This document shows, piece after piece, positions 1 to 8,368 of a DNA stretch of 64,000 nucleotides. The DNA is from Sinomonas terrae (GTDB lineage: Bacteria > Actinomycetota > Actinomycetes > Actinomycetales > Micrococcaceae). Both the position numbers and the translations under genes were made by a program. The DNA is taken from assembly GCF_022539255.1 (NCBI RefSeq), contig NZ_JAKZBV010000001.1, positions 3,596,001 to 3,660,000 of the forward strand, read 5' to 3'. The notes beneath the pieces were generated by a model. The model did not search any database. It worked only from the letters and a program-made list of their open reading frames with translations, and was not told the DNA's origin. Position 1 is the first letter of the stretch. Each line of letters starts with the position of its first letter.

Positions 1-741
1 CAACCCATCCCCGGTCTGGTCGTCCGAGTTGTAGCTCGTGGTGACGGCAAGGACCTTTGCCCTCCGCCGCCCGCCCAGCCGGTCGTCTGCGGCGACGACG
101 ACGGCGTCGGCGCCGGTGACCGTGGGTACGCAGTCGTAGCGTCCCAATGGGTCGGCCACCATCGGGGCCCCCAGGTATTCGTCGAGACCGAGCGGGCTCC
201 GGTAGACGGCCCCGGGATTGTCCGCGGCCCACTGGCGCTGGGCGACGGCGATCCTGCCGTAGTCTGCGCGCTCGAGCCCAAGAGCCCCCATCTGTCGCCT
301 GGTCAGCATCGCGAACACCGCATTCGGGCCGGGCATGGGCAGGGGCGTGAGGTGCTGCTCGGTTGCCCGGTTGTAGCGTGCAACGAGGCGTGTGAAGGCG
401 TCCCTGTCCATGACGTCGCCAGCGGCGAGGACGACGACGGACGCGTCGCCGGCTTCGATGGCCCGCACCGCGTGCTGGAGCATCCCGCCGGCGCTCGCCC
501 CACCGTTGGTGTCCTCCATGAGCCACGAGAGGCGCAGGCCCATCCGCCAGGCGAGATCAACTGCGTGATCGGGCTGGAGAGTGAAGCTGGAAATGCCGAA
601 CCCGTCGACATCCTGGGGCGTTAACCCGGCCTGGCTCAAGGCCCGCCGGACCGCTTCGGCGATGACTTGTGGGGTTGTCGTCGTCGGGGAGGCGTGCCGA
701 GTGTAGGGGGCTTGGGCCGCCGCGAGGATTGAGGCCGTCAT
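1..741 (-). CDS. Thiolase-like (lipid-transfer-protein type) protein, partial, 3' end off the window
   Basis: Reading the minus strand from the ATG at 741 gives 247 uninterrupted codons running off the left edge. The N-terminus (MTASILAAAQAPYTRHAS) and the glycine-rich stretch followed by an acidic/hydrophobic helix resemble the SCP2-like thiolase / acetyl-CoA acetyltransferase family. Where thiolases carry the nucleophilic cysteine, this protein reads N-G-G-A-S-A at residues 79-84, so no cysteine is present. That pattern is known from lipid-transfer-like thiolase homologues, some of which act in retro-aldol or acyl-CoA side-chain steps, usually with a DUF35 partner protein. The start codon overlaps the stop of the upstream transporter as ATGA (738-741), so the two are probably co-transcribed and translationally coupled. 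Family assignment is fairly secure; the substrate is unknown. Confidence 0.75.
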   Translation of the reverse strand, partial: MTASILAAAQAPYTRHASPTTTTPQVIAEAVRRALSQAGLTPQDVDGFGISSFTLQPDHAVDLAWRMGLRLSWLMEDTNGGASAGGMLQHAVRAIEAGDASVVVLAAGDVMDRDAFTRLVARYNRATEQHLTPLPMPGPNAVFAMLTRRQMGALGLERADYGRIAVAQRQWAADNPGAVYRSPLGLDEYLGAPMVADPLGRYDCVPTVTGADAVVVAADDRLGGRRRAKVLAVTTSYNSDDQTGDGL

Positions 742-2066
742 GCCAGCTCCTCGACGGGTTCGGCCTGCCTGCTCGTCGTGCGGGAGCCGACCTTTGTGGA
801 GAAGGCCAGGGCCGTCAGGGTGATGGCCGCGAGGATGAGCATGTAGACGGAGATGGGGACGGAACTGTTGTAGGTGATGAGAAGAGCGGTGGCGATGAGC
901 GGAGCCAGCCCTCCCGCGAAGACGGCAGCCAGTTCGTGTCCGACCGACATCCCCGAGTACCTGATCTCGGGCGTGAAGAGCTCGTGGAAGAAGGACGGTT
1001 GAACGCCGATCATCGCACCGTGGCAGATCCCGTTCCCGATGAAGTACGCAAGGATGATCAAGCCAGGGGTATGGGTGTCCAGGAGCGCGAAGAACGGGAA
1101 CGCCATGACGGCAAGCGCCGCGGCTCCGAGAGTGTAGACCTTTCGCCTGCCGATCCTGTCGGAGAGGTGGCCGAAGAACAGCATCGTTCCGAACTCGAAC
1201 AGCTGGCTCGCCGCGACCCCCAGGAGCAGCAGGCCAGTGTCGATGCCGATATGGGCCCCGTACACGAGGGAGAACGAGGCGATCAGATACGAGCCGGCGT
1301 TCTCGGCCACCCGCAGGCCCATCGTCACCAGGATCTCCTTGGGATGGCTCCTCAGGGCCGCCAGCACCGGCACGCGCGGTCGCGCGTCGTCGTCCTTCAC
1401 TTCCTCGAACTCGTTCGTCTCCGGCAGGCGGAACCGGACGTAGATGCCGACCCCGAACAGGACGAAGCTGAACAGGAACGGCAGCCGCCACCCCCACGCC
1501 AGGAACTGGTCATGCGGCAGGCCCTGGACGAGGAAGAACGCCCCTGAAGCCAGGACGAAGCCGAGGTTGATGCCCCCCTGGCTGAAAGCCGAGAAGAACC
1601 CACGGCGCTTGTCGGAGGAGTTCTCGCTGATGAGCAGGACTCCCCCGCTCCATTCGCCCCCGGCCGCTACGCCCTGCAGGATGCGAAGAACGATGAGCAG
1701 GACCGGAGCGAGGATCCCCACCTGCGCATAAGTGGGCAGCACGCCCATCAGGAACGTGGCAACACCCATGATCGAGATGGTGAGCACGAGGGCTGGCTTC
1801 CGGCCGATCCGGTCTCCCATGTGCCCGAAGATGATCCCGCCCAACGGCCGCGCAGCGAAGCCGACCGCGAACCCCGCGAACGCCGCGAGCGTGCCCACCA
1901 ACGGGTCAGTGCCCGCCGGGAAGAACAGCTTCCCGAAGACAACCGCAGCCGCCGTCGCGTAAAGAAAGAAGTCATACCATTCCAACGCATTGCCGGCGAG
2001 CGAGGCCATCACATAGCGCTTGATGCCTCCGCCCTCCGCGGGACGAGAACTCTGGATTCTGGACAT
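738..2066 (-). CDS. MHS-family MFS transporter (ShiA/ProP type), copy A
   Basis: A 442-residue major facilitator protein of the metabolite:H+ symporter group. It would import a small organic acid with protons across the cytoplasmic membrane. The MFS loop motif appears twice (GHMGDRIGRK between helices 2 and 3, and GHLSDRIGRR in the second half), and the N-terminal NALEWYDFFLYA segment is typical of ShiA/PcaT-like symporters. The start at 2066 is supported by an AGGAG six bases upstream. The core between GIKRY and STKVG is identical at DNA level to copy B (3065-4399), while the first 13 and last 15 or so residues are unrelated to it. It is coupled to the thiolase-like gene downstream. Its substrate is not shown by the sequence; the adjoining 3-hydroxyanthranilate operon suggests an aromatic acid. 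Confidence 0.9.
   Translation of the reverse strand: MSRIQSSRPAEGGGIKRYVMASLAGNALEWYDFFLYATAAAVVFGKLFFPAGTDPLVGTLAAFAGFAVGFAARPLGGIIFGHMGDRIGRKPALVLTISIMGVATFLMGVLPTYAQVGILAPVLLIVLRILQGVAAGGEWSGGVLLISENSSDKRRGFFSAFSQGGINLGFVLASGAFFLVQGLPHDQFLAWGWRLPFLFSFVLFGVGIYVRFRLPETNEFEEVKDDDARPRVPVLAALRSHPKEILVTMGLRVAENAGSYLIASFSLVYGAHIGIDTGLLLLGVAASQLFEFGTMLFFGHLSDRIGRRKVYTLGAAALAVMAFPFFALLDTHTPGLIILAYFIGNGICHGAMIGVQPSFFHELFTPEIRYSGMSVGHELAAVFAGGLAPLIATALLITYNSSVPISVYMLILAAITLTALAFSTKVGSRTTSRQAEPVEELA
787..2028. repeat. 1,242-bp direct repeat, copy A
   Basis: Every line I compared here matches 3117-4358 base for base at a constant offset of 2,330. Identity stops abruptly at both ends, inside the coding sequence of the two transporters. 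The block covers almost the whole gene but excludes both termini and the flanking promoters. Gene conversion between tandem paralogues or a very recent duplication would explain it; an assembly error is the main alternative. Confidence 0.93.
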
Positions 2067-2238
2067 TGTGGGCTCCTGTCGGAGTTCCGGGCATCAGGCC
2101 CGAGGAGTGAGTACCGGGGGAAATGCAACTGCCGCCACATTGAGGCATGTTGTTCGGGGAGTGCGTCGCGGGGAGCGGGAGCCCCTTGAACGGCAATCTT
2201 TCTCGTGATCAGTAGGCCGCGGAAGGGAAAAAGTCCAC

Positions 2239-3018
2239 TCAGCGGACCACTTGTGCGGGCCCTCCGCCGAGGGCGCGGGAGAGGGCCCTCCCGGCCAGCA
2301 GCACGGCGGGCGCGAACCGAGCGATGTCGAGCCGGCTGATCGGAGCAACGACAGTGAGGCACGCTACAAGCTGGCTGTTCCTGAACACGGGAGCCGCAAC
2401 GGCCCCAGAGCCGACAACCAGTTCCTGGCGTTCGACGGCGTAGCCCAGCTCGTGCACACGCTCGATCTCTGCGCGGAGCTGATCAGGAGCCGTCATCGTG
2501 AAGGGAGTGCTCTTGGTGAGCTCCCCGTTGACGAAGCGCTCGGCGTTTGCCGGATCGCCGAAAGCGAGCGCGATCTTCCCAGAAGCGCTGCAATTGAGGG
2601 GAACACGCCCCTCGACCATGGTTGCGATCTGTCCGCGCCCGCGCGCGCCGACGTACTTCTCACCGAAGAGAATTTCGTCCTGGCCAGGCAACGTGAGCAG
2701 TGCGGTCTCCCCTGTGGCCCGGGAGAGGTCCTCGAGGAAGGGCGCGGAGGCGAGACGCAACGATCTATGGGCCGGCGCGCGCTGGCCGAGTTCGAACAGC
2801 CACCGCCCCAACCGGTAGCGGCGCCCCTCCCGGTCCAGCAGTCCGCACTCGACCAAGCTCGTTGCCAAACGGTGGGTCGTTGCCTTGGGCAGTCCGCTGC
2901 GCCTCGTGAGTTCGTTCAGGCCAAGGCTGGGGGTGTGTGCGTCGAAGGCGCCGAGGATGGCTCGCGCCCTGGCCAAGACCGCCTTCGGGCTCTCCACGGC
3001 CTTGGGGTCGGGTTCCAC
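2239..3018 (-). CDS. IclR-family transcriptional regulator
   Basis: A 259-residue IclR regulator. The N-terminal winged helix covers roughly residues 10-75 (RSGLPKATTHRLATSL is the recognition region). The C-terminal ligand-binding domain contains the typical segment VPLNCSASGKIALA and the ending GYAVERQE...SGAVAAPVF. IclR proteins commonly control catabolism of aromatic and organic acids. The frame stays open upstream to a GTG at 3111, which would overlap the end of the neighbouring transporter. I prefer the GTG at 3018 because GGAGGAG lies just upstream and the length then fits the family. It sits between the two near-identical transporters, on the same strand, so it may regulate either or both. 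Confidence 0.88.
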   Translation of the reverse strand: MEPDPKAVESPKAVLARARAILGAFDAHTPSLGLNELTRRSGLPKATTHRLATSLVECGLLDREGRRYRLGRWLFELGQRAPAHRSLRLASAPFLEDLSRATGETALLTLPGQDEILFGEKYVGARGRGQIATMVEGRVPLNCSASGKIALAFGDPANAERFVNGELTKSTPFTMTAPDQLRAEIERVHELGYAVERQELVVGSGAVAAPVFRNSQLVACLTVVAPISRLDIARFAPAVLLAGRALSRALGGGPAQVVR

Positions 3019-3064
3019 GGCCTCCTCCGATCGAACGGGGCGCAACACAGGGATGAAGTCGCCA

Positions 3065-4399
3065 TCAAATACTGACTTCAGTTTGCTCCACAACACCACT
3101 GGCGGGGACACGACGACCGACCTTTGTGGAGAAGGCCAGGGCCGTCAGGGTGATGGCCGCGAGGATGAGCATGTAGACGGAGATGGGGACGGAACTGTTG
3201 TAGGTGATGAGAAGAGCGGTGGCGATGAGCGGAGCCAGCCCTCCCGCGAAGACGGCAGCCAGTTCGTGTCCGACCGACATCCCCGAGTACCTGATCTCGG
3301 GCGTGAAGAGCTCGTGGAAGAAGGACGGTTGAACGCCGATCATCGCACCGTGGCAGATCCCGTTCCCGATGAAGTACGCAAGGATGATCAAGCCAGGGGT
3401 ATGGGTGTCCAGGAGCGCGAAGAACGGGAACGCCATGACGGCAAGCGCCGCGGCTCCGAGAGTGTAGACCTTTCGCCTGCCGATCCTGTCGGAGAGGTGG
3501 CCGAAGAACAGCATCGTTCCGAACTCGAACAGCTGGCTCGCCGCGACCCCCAGGAGCAGCAGGCCAGTGTCGATGCCGATATGGGCCCCGTACACGAGGG
3601 AGAACGAGGCGATCAGATACGAGCCGGCGTTCTCGGCCACCCGCAGGCCCATCGTCACCAGGATCTCCTTGGGATGGCTCCTCAGGGCCGCCAGCACCGG
3701 CACGCGCGGTCGCGCGTCGTCGTCCTTCACTTCCTCGAACTCGTTCGTCTCCGGCAGGCGGAACCGGACGTAGATGCCGACCCCGAACAGGACGAAGCTG
3801 AACAGGAACGGCAGCCGCCACCCCCACGCCAGGAACTGGTCATGCGGCAGGCCCTGGACGAGGAAGAACGCCCCTGAAGCCAGGACGAAGCCGAGGTTGA
3901 TGCCCCCCTGGCTGAAAGCCGAGAAGAACCCACGGCGCTTGTCGGAGGAGTTCTCGCTGATGAGCAGGACTCCCCCGCTCCATTCGCCCCCGGCCGCTAC
4001 GCCCTGCAGGATGCGAAGAACGATGAGCAGGACCGGAGCGAGGATCCCCACCTGCGCATAAGTGGGCAGCACGCCCATCAGGAACGTGGCAACACCCATG
4101 ATCGAGATGGTGAGCACGAGGGCTGGCTTCCGGCCGATCCGGTCTCCCATGTGCCCGAAGATGATCCCGCCCAACGGCCGCGCAGCGAAGCCGACCGCGA
4201 ACCCCGCGAACGCCGCGAGCGTGCCCACCAACGGGTCAGTGCCCGCCGGGAAGAACAGCTTCCCGAAGACAACCGCAGCCGCCGTCGCGTAAAGAAAGAA
4301 GTCATACCATTCCAACGCATTGCCGGCGAGCGAGGCCATCACATAGCGCTTGATGCCTGTCCCCACATTGTGGGGAGTGTTCTTTGTGGCTCTGGACAT
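3065..4399 (-). CDS. MHS-family MFS transporter, copy B
   Basis: A 444-residue metabolite:H+ symporter whose core is identical to copy A (738-2066). The frame is open to 4450, but the ATG at 4399 (MSRATKNTPHNVG) has AGGAA a few bases upstream and matches the length of copy A, so it is the chosen start. The N-terminal 14 and C-terminal 15 or so residues differ completely from copy A. Twelve membrane helices are expected, and both MFS loop motifs are present. It precedes the IclR gene by about 46 bases on the same strand and is followed upstream by the LysR gene, also minus. Transport of 3-hydroxyanthranilate or a precursor is an inference from context only. Confidence 0.9.
   Translation of the reverse strand: MSRATKNTPHNVGTGIKRYVMASLAGNALEWYDFFLYATAAAVVFGKLFFPAGTDPLVGTLAAFAGFAVGFAARPLGGIIFGHMGDRIGRKPALVLTISIMGVATFLMGVLPTYAQVGILAPVLLIVLRILQGVAAGGEWSGGVLLISENSSDKRRGFFSAFSQGGINLGFVLASGAFFLVQGLPHDQFLAWGWRLPFLFSFVLFGVGIYVRFRLPETNEFEEVKDDDARPRVPVLAALRSHPKEILVTMGLRVAENAGSYLIASFSLVYGAHIGIDTGLLLLGVAASQLFEFGTMLFFGHLSDRIGRRKVYTLGAAALAVMAFPFFALLDTHTPGLIILAYFIGNGICHGAMIGVQPSFFHELFTPEIRYSGMSVGHELAAVFAGGLAPLIATALLITYNSSVPISVYMLILAAITLTALAFSTKVGRRVPASGVVEQTEVSI
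3117..4358. repeat. 1,242-bp direct repeat, copy B
   Basis: Second copy of the block at 787-2028, same orientation. Its left boundary lies six bases from the upstream in-frame GTG (3111) of the IclR frame, and its right boundary lies in the N-terminal codons of the transporter. Confidence 0.93.
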
Positions 4400-4613
4400 G
4401 TCAATTCCTATCCGAACTCTTGAAGGATGCGCCGCGACGTCGAGGAACATTCCAAGAGGGGGTCGTCTGTGTGCTCGAGCGCCCTCTTGGGTCGGTCGGG
4501 TCGGGTTCGCGCTTCATCAGTGTCGCGCGTCACATCATGCCCGTCGAATGCTTATCTGCGCTCTGGCCATGCCAGGACGGGCATATCCTTCGAAAGAGGG
4601 CGAAGCCCGTTCG

Positions 4614-5543
4614 TCACCCTTGAGAAACTTCGAGCGTGGCCCTCCTCAGACACTGCAACATCGCCTTGGCATTAAGGGACAGTGGGAAGTCGGCTGGGAT
4701 CGTGGCGACCACCTTTTGGCTCACGCCCTGCAGGACCGTCGGGACCACTGCCAACTCCGGGTCGACTTGCGCGATCGTCTCGGGCATCACTGCGAGATGG
4801 TCGGTTGCCCTCACGATTGCGCGGACCGTCGTCTGGAGCCCACACTCGATCTGCTCGGCCGGCACCCTTCCTGCGCTCCGCCGGAAGAGTTCGGTGAGCT
4901 CGGACCGCAGGGAGGTCTCGGCCACAGGGAGGATCCAGGGGTACTCGAGCAGCTCAGGAAGCCCGGGCTCGGGGCCGCCGAATACGGGATGGCCGGGCCG
5001 GGCCACGATGCGGAAGGGTTCCTCGTAGAGTTCCACCTGCTCCACTCGGATTTCCGTTTGCAGCTGCCCCTGTCGGCCAACCATCAGATCGATTTGGCCC
5101 GAAGCCAGCTCGGCTGCGAGCCGTTCCGGCGTTCCATTTCTGACAATGACGTTGATCTTCGGATAGTCCTTCTTGAGCAGGATGATCGCCGTCGGCAGGA
5201 GCACGTTGGAGCCCGCCAGGTGGGAGGCGACGGTGACCGTCCCGACCATTCCGGACGACGCTTCGCCGGCCTGCCGGCCCATCTGGCGTAGGTGCCCGAC
5301 GATCGCGCGCGCGTGTTCGAGGAACACCTCCGCGAACTCGTTGGTCACAATGCCTTTTGGGCCCCGCTCGAACAGCTCTAGGCCGAGGATCTCTTCGAGT
5401 TCCTTGATCCCCCGCGTAACGACCGGCTGGGTGACGTGCAGACTCCGCGCGGCCTTGGCGAATCCCCCATGCTCAACAACTGCAAGGGCTAGCACGAGGT
5501 GCCGGACTTTGAGCCGCCCATCCAGCAGGTTCACTTCGTCCAT
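4614..5543 (-). CDS. LysR-family regulator, divergent from the 3-hydroxyanthranilate operon
   Basis: A 309-residue LysR-type regulator. The helix-turn-helix is at about residues 20-50 (FAKAARSLHVTQPVVTRGI), and the effector domain follows, with the usual alternation of a 'VASHLAGSNVLLP' strand and later hydrophobic strands. It resembles the PcaQ/GbpR-like group that governs aromatic degradation. It is transcribed away from the catabolic operon, with a 108-base shared promoter region containing a dyad, the classical layout for a LysR activator of the adjacent operon. The ligand is probably a pathway intermediate, but that is inference. The start at 5543 has only a weak GGGG upstream. Confidence 0.9.
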   Translation of the reverse strand: MDEVNLLDGRLKVRHLVLALAVVEHGGFAKAARSLHVTQPVVTRGIKELEEILGLELFERGPKGIVTNEFAEVFLEHARAIVGHLRQMGRQAGEASSGMVGTVTVASHLAGSNVLLPTAIILLKKDYPKINVIVRNGTPERLAAELASGQIDLMVGRQGQLQTEIRVEQVELYEEPFRIVARPGHPVFGGPEPGLPELLEYPWILPVAETSLRSELTELFRRSAGRVPAEQIECGLQTTVRAIVRATDHLAVMPETIAQVDPELAVVPTVLQGVSQKVVATIPADFPLSLNAKAMLQCLRRATLEVSQG

Positions 5544-5651
5544 GACCCCAAGGCTATGCCTAAACGGCTATTCCATCCAGCAAGATTTCTATTGGACAGG
5601 CATAGTTCTCGGTGCGGAGACTGGTTGGACCGATGCCGAGGAGGAGACGAG
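5544..5651. promoter_or_regulatory. Divergent promoter/operator region between the LysR gene and the catabolic operon
   Basis: It contains a perfect 8-bp inverted repeat CTATGCCT (5554-5561) and AGGCATAG (5598-5605), separated by 36 bases. The right arm is also part of a shorter dyad, CTAT-N9-ATAG (5589-5605), and GGCTAT occurs twice (5552 and 5566). LysR regulators typically bind such T-N11-A dyads as two sites. No clear sigma-70 boxes could be fixed. Confidence 0.55.
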
Positions 5652-7130
5652 ATGAGCACCGACACAATCCGCAATTTCATTGGGGGTGAATACGTCGAAG
5701 GTGGAATGCCGTTCGAGAACGTGAACCCCGTTGACGGTTCGGTCGTCTCGAAGGTCCTCGAGGCAGACAAAAGCCTCGTGGAAGAGGCCGTTGCGGCCGC
5801 ACGGAGGGCACTCGAAGGTCCCTGGGGACTCTACACAGCCGTCCAGCGAGCCGAGGTCATGCGTCGGATCGCCGCGCGCATCGAAGAAAGGGCCGGGGAT
5901 CTCCTAGCGGCCGAGATCGCGGACACGGGCAAACCCCTGGCGTTGGCCCGGGACCTCGACGTTTCCCGGGCATCGCAGAACTTCCGTGCCTTCGCCGACC
6001 AGATAGCCTCGGCTGGCACGGAATCATTCCTCACGGAGTTCCCCGACGGGCGGCGGGCCCTGAACTACGCGCTCCGCAAGCCGCTCGGCGTCGTCGCGGT
6101 GATCGTGCCGTGGAACCTGCCGCTCCTGCTTCTGACCTGGAAGGTCGCCCCGGCAATCGCCTGCGGGAACACTGTAGTCGTCAAGCCCTCGGAGGAGACT
6201 CCCTCCTCGGCGGCACTCCTCGGCGAGATCATGGCGGAGGCAGGCCTGCCGGACGGCGTGTACAACGTTGTCCAGGGCTTTGGGCCGGGCTCGGCAGGGG
6301 AATTCCTGACGACGGCCGAGGGCATCGACGGGATCACCTTCACGGGCGAGTCCGGCACAGGCTCAGCGATCATGCGCGCCGCGGCGCCCTGGGTCCGGCC
6401 TGTGTCCTTCGAACTGGGCGGCAAGAACGCAGCCCTCGTCTTCGCCGACGCGGACCTCGAGAAGGCGATCGCCGGATTGACCCGCTCCATCTTCACCAAC
6501 AGTGGGCAGGTGTGCCTGTGCACAGAACGGGTCTACATCCAACGGCCCATCTTCGATGAGGTCGTCGCCGGCCTCGCAGAACAGGCCAAGGCCTTGCGCA
6601 TGGGAAACCCGTACGACGAGGCGACCACGACCGGGCCGCTGATCTCCCAGAAGCACCGCTCGAAGGTCTTCTCCTACTTCGCCAAGGCCGAAGCCGAGGG
6701 CGGGCTGGCCGTCGTCGGGGGCGGGGTACCCCAGATGCCAGCCGGCTTGGAGGGCGGCTCCTGGATCGAGCCGACGCTGTGGACTGGACTCTCCCACGAC
6801 AGCACGCCGATGCGGGAGGAGATCTTCGGACCCGTGGCAGGCCTTGTCCCCTTCGACACCGAGGAGGAGGCCGTTCGCCTAGCCAACGACACTCCCTACG
6901 GACTTGCCGCATCCGTGTGGACCGGGGACCTCGAGCGCGGCCACCGGGTGGGAGGCCGAATGCGAGCCGGGATCTCTTGGGTCAACACCTGGTACACGAG
7001 GGATCTCAGGTCCCCGTTCGGCGGCGTTGGCCTCTCCGGCATCGGCCGGGAGGGCGGTTTGAACTCCTTTCACTTCTACACCGAGCCAACCAATGTCTGC
7101 GTTGCCCTTTCGAACGAGGAGGTGCTGTGA
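5652..7130 (+). CDS. nbaE: 2-aminomuconate-6-semialdehyde / 2-hydroxymuconate semialdehyde dehydrogenase
   Basis: A 492-residue NAD-dependent aldehyde dehydrogenase that would oxidise 2-aminomuconate semialdehyde to 2-aminomuconate. Catalytic residues are visible: Asn155 in VPWN, Glu254 in FELGGKN and Cys288 in SGQVC. The protein starts at the ATG at 5652, preceded by GAGGAGACGAG; the open frame further upstream is not part of it. It is the first gene of a tightly packed nine-gene operon, and its stop overlaps the next start (GTGA). The choice between amino- and hydroxymuconate semialdehyde as substrate comes from the linked dioxygenase, decarboxylase and deaminase, because the family takes both. 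Confidence 0.9.
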   Translation: MSTDTIRNFIGGEYVEGGMPFENVNPVDGSVVSKVLEADKSLVEEAVAAARRALEGPWGLYTAVQRAEVMRRIAARIEERAGDLLAAEIADTGKPLALARDLDVSRASQNFRAFADQIASAGTESFLTEFPDGRRALNYALRKPLGVVAVIVPWNLPLLLLTWKVAPAIACGNTVVVKPSEETPSSAALLGEIMAEAGLPDGVYNVVQGFGPGSAGEFLTTAEGIDGITFTGESGTGSAIMRAAAPWVRPVSFELGGKNAALVFADADLEKAIAGLTRSIFTNSGQVCLCTERVYIQRPIFDEVVAGLAEQAKALRMGNPYDEATTTGPLISQKHRSKVFSYFAKAEAEGGLAVVGGGVPQMPAGLEGGSWIEPTLWTGLSHDSTPMREEIFGPVAGLVPFDTEEEAVRLANDTPYGLAASVWTGDLERGHRVGGRMRAGISWVNTWYTRDLRSPFGGVGLSGIGREGGLNSFHFYTEPTNVCVALSNEEVL

Positions 7131-7942
7131 ACCAGCTGCCGAACACCGCCGTCCCTGCGCTGGAGCGCCTAGCGGACACCCTGCACGATGCTCAGGCCTC
7201 CGGCCTACCCGTCGTCGCGCCCGGGTTCGAGCTCTCGCTGGACGACGCCTACGGCGTCCAGGCCCGGCTCCTGGACCTGCGCGAGTCTCAAGGCGAGCGA
7301 CGGACAGGGCGCAAGCTCGGCTTCACGAGCGAGGCGAAGATGGCCCAGATGGGGGTCTCCGAGCTCATCGTGGGGTTCCTCACCGATGCCATGGCCCTCG
7401 AAGACGGGGGCAGCCTCGACCTCGGCCCGCTCATCCACCCGCGAGTAGAGCCCGAAGTCGCGTTCCGCCTCGGCGCTGACGTGCCGGCCGGTTCCGGCGC
7501 ACAGGCGCTCGAAGCAGCGATCGACGCCGTCGCTCCTGCCCTGGAGGTCATCGACTCCCGGTATCGGGCGTTCAAGTTCAACCTCGCCCAAGTCGTCGCC
7601 GACAACACGTCCGCGTCCCGCTACGTCATCGGGCCCTGGTCTCCAATCGAGGGCGACCTCTCGGGGCTTCCCGTGGCACTTGCCTTCGACGGCGAAGCGG
7701 TTGCAGAAGGCACGACGACGGACATCCTCGGCGGCCCCCTGAACACACTGCCGCGCCTGGCATCCATCGCAGCCGAACGCGAGTACGACCTGCCAGCGGG
7801 GAGCATCATCCTCGCTGGTGCCGCGACAGCAGCCGTACCGCTCACCCCCGGGACCGCGGTCCGTGCAACTGTGAGCGGGCTCGGCTCGGTCGGCTTCCAG
7901 GTCAACCCCGCCCCCGCGCCTGAAGGAGGCCTCCATGGCTGA
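7127..7942 (+). CDS. nbaG: 4-oxalocrotonate decarboxylase
   Basis: A 271-residue member of the MhpD/DmpH hydratase-decarboxylase superfamily. The segment GRKLGFTSEAKMAQMGV and the metal-site region HPRVEPEVAF, followed by VIDSRYRAFKF, follow the decarboxylase pattern rather than the hydratase pattern seen in the paralogue at 9984-10787. It would convert 2-oxo-hex-3-enedioate to 2-hydroxypenta-2,4-dienoate using a divalent metal. The GTG start at 7127 overlaps the preceding stop by four bases and has GAGGAGGTG upstream. It overlaps the next gene by eight bases. In meta pathways this enzyme usually works as a complex with the hydratase, which is also in this operon. Confidence 0.88.
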   Translation: MNQLPNTAVPALERLADTLHDAQASGLPVVAPGFELSLDDAYGVQARLLDLRESQGERRTGRKLGFTSEAKMAQMGVSELIVGFLTDAMALEDGGSLDLGPLIHPRVEPEVAFRLGADVPAGSGAQALEAAIDAVAPALEVIDSRYRAFKFNLAQVVADNTSASRYVIGPWSPIEGDLSGLPVALAFDGEAVAEGTTTDILGGPLNTLPRLASIAAEREYDLPAGSIILAGAATAAVPLTPGTAVRATVSGLGSVGFQVNPAPAPEGGLHG

Positions 7943-8357
7943 CGCCCGGGTCATCGACCACCTCGCCAAACCTCGGGGGAGGTTCCCCCACGTGAAGCGT
8001 GCAGGGGACTTGGTCTACATTTCCGGGACGAGCAGCCGGCGGCCCGACAACAGCTTCGTCGGGGCCTCAGCCGACGACCTCGGGGTCACCTCCCTGGACA
8101 TCAAGGCTCAGACAGCGGCCGTCATCGAGAACATCCGCTCGATCTTGAGCGATGTCGGAGCCGATCTGGAAGACCTCGTCCAAGTCACCGCATACCTCGT
8201 GAACATGAACGACTTCGCCGGCTACAACGAGGTCTACGCAGAGTACTTCGACGAGGCCGGCCCGACCCGCACCACCGTGGCGGTCCACCAGCTTCCCCAC
8301 CCGCACCTGCTCATCGAGATCCAAGCCGTCGCGTACGCGCCGGTCCCCACCAACTGA
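7935..8357 (+). CDS. nbaF: RidA-family 2-aminomuconate deaminase
   Basis: A 140-residue RidA/YjgF-fold protein. It carries the family's C-terminal block (RTTVAVHQLPHPHLLIEI) and an N-terminal YISGTSSR segment. In this setting it fits 2-aminomuconate deaminase, which releases ammonia and yields 4-oxalocrotonate. Since deamination gives the keto acid directly, no separate tautomerase is needed, and none is found in the operon. Start ATG at 7935 lies inside the end of the decarboxylase gene, so translation is coupled. Other RidA proteins are general enamine deaminases, so the specific role rests on gene context. Confidence 0.87.
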   Translation: MADARVIDHLAKPRGRFPHVKRAGDLVYISGTSSRRPDNSFVGASADDLGVTSLDIKAQTAAVIENIRSILSDVGADLEDLVQVTAYLVNMNDFAGYNEVYAEYFDEAGPTRTTVAVHQLPHPHLLIEIQAVAYAPVPTN

Positions 8358-8368
8358 AGGAGACAGCC

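Noticed and set aside
669..1547. A 292-codon plus-strand frame repeated at 2885-3877
   Set aside because: Antisense to the MHS transporters; it is duplicated only because the transporter block is duplicated.
787..4358. The duplicated block as an insertion sequence or composite transposon
   Set aside because: No transposase, terminal inverted repeats or target duplication; the block contains only transporter coding sequence.
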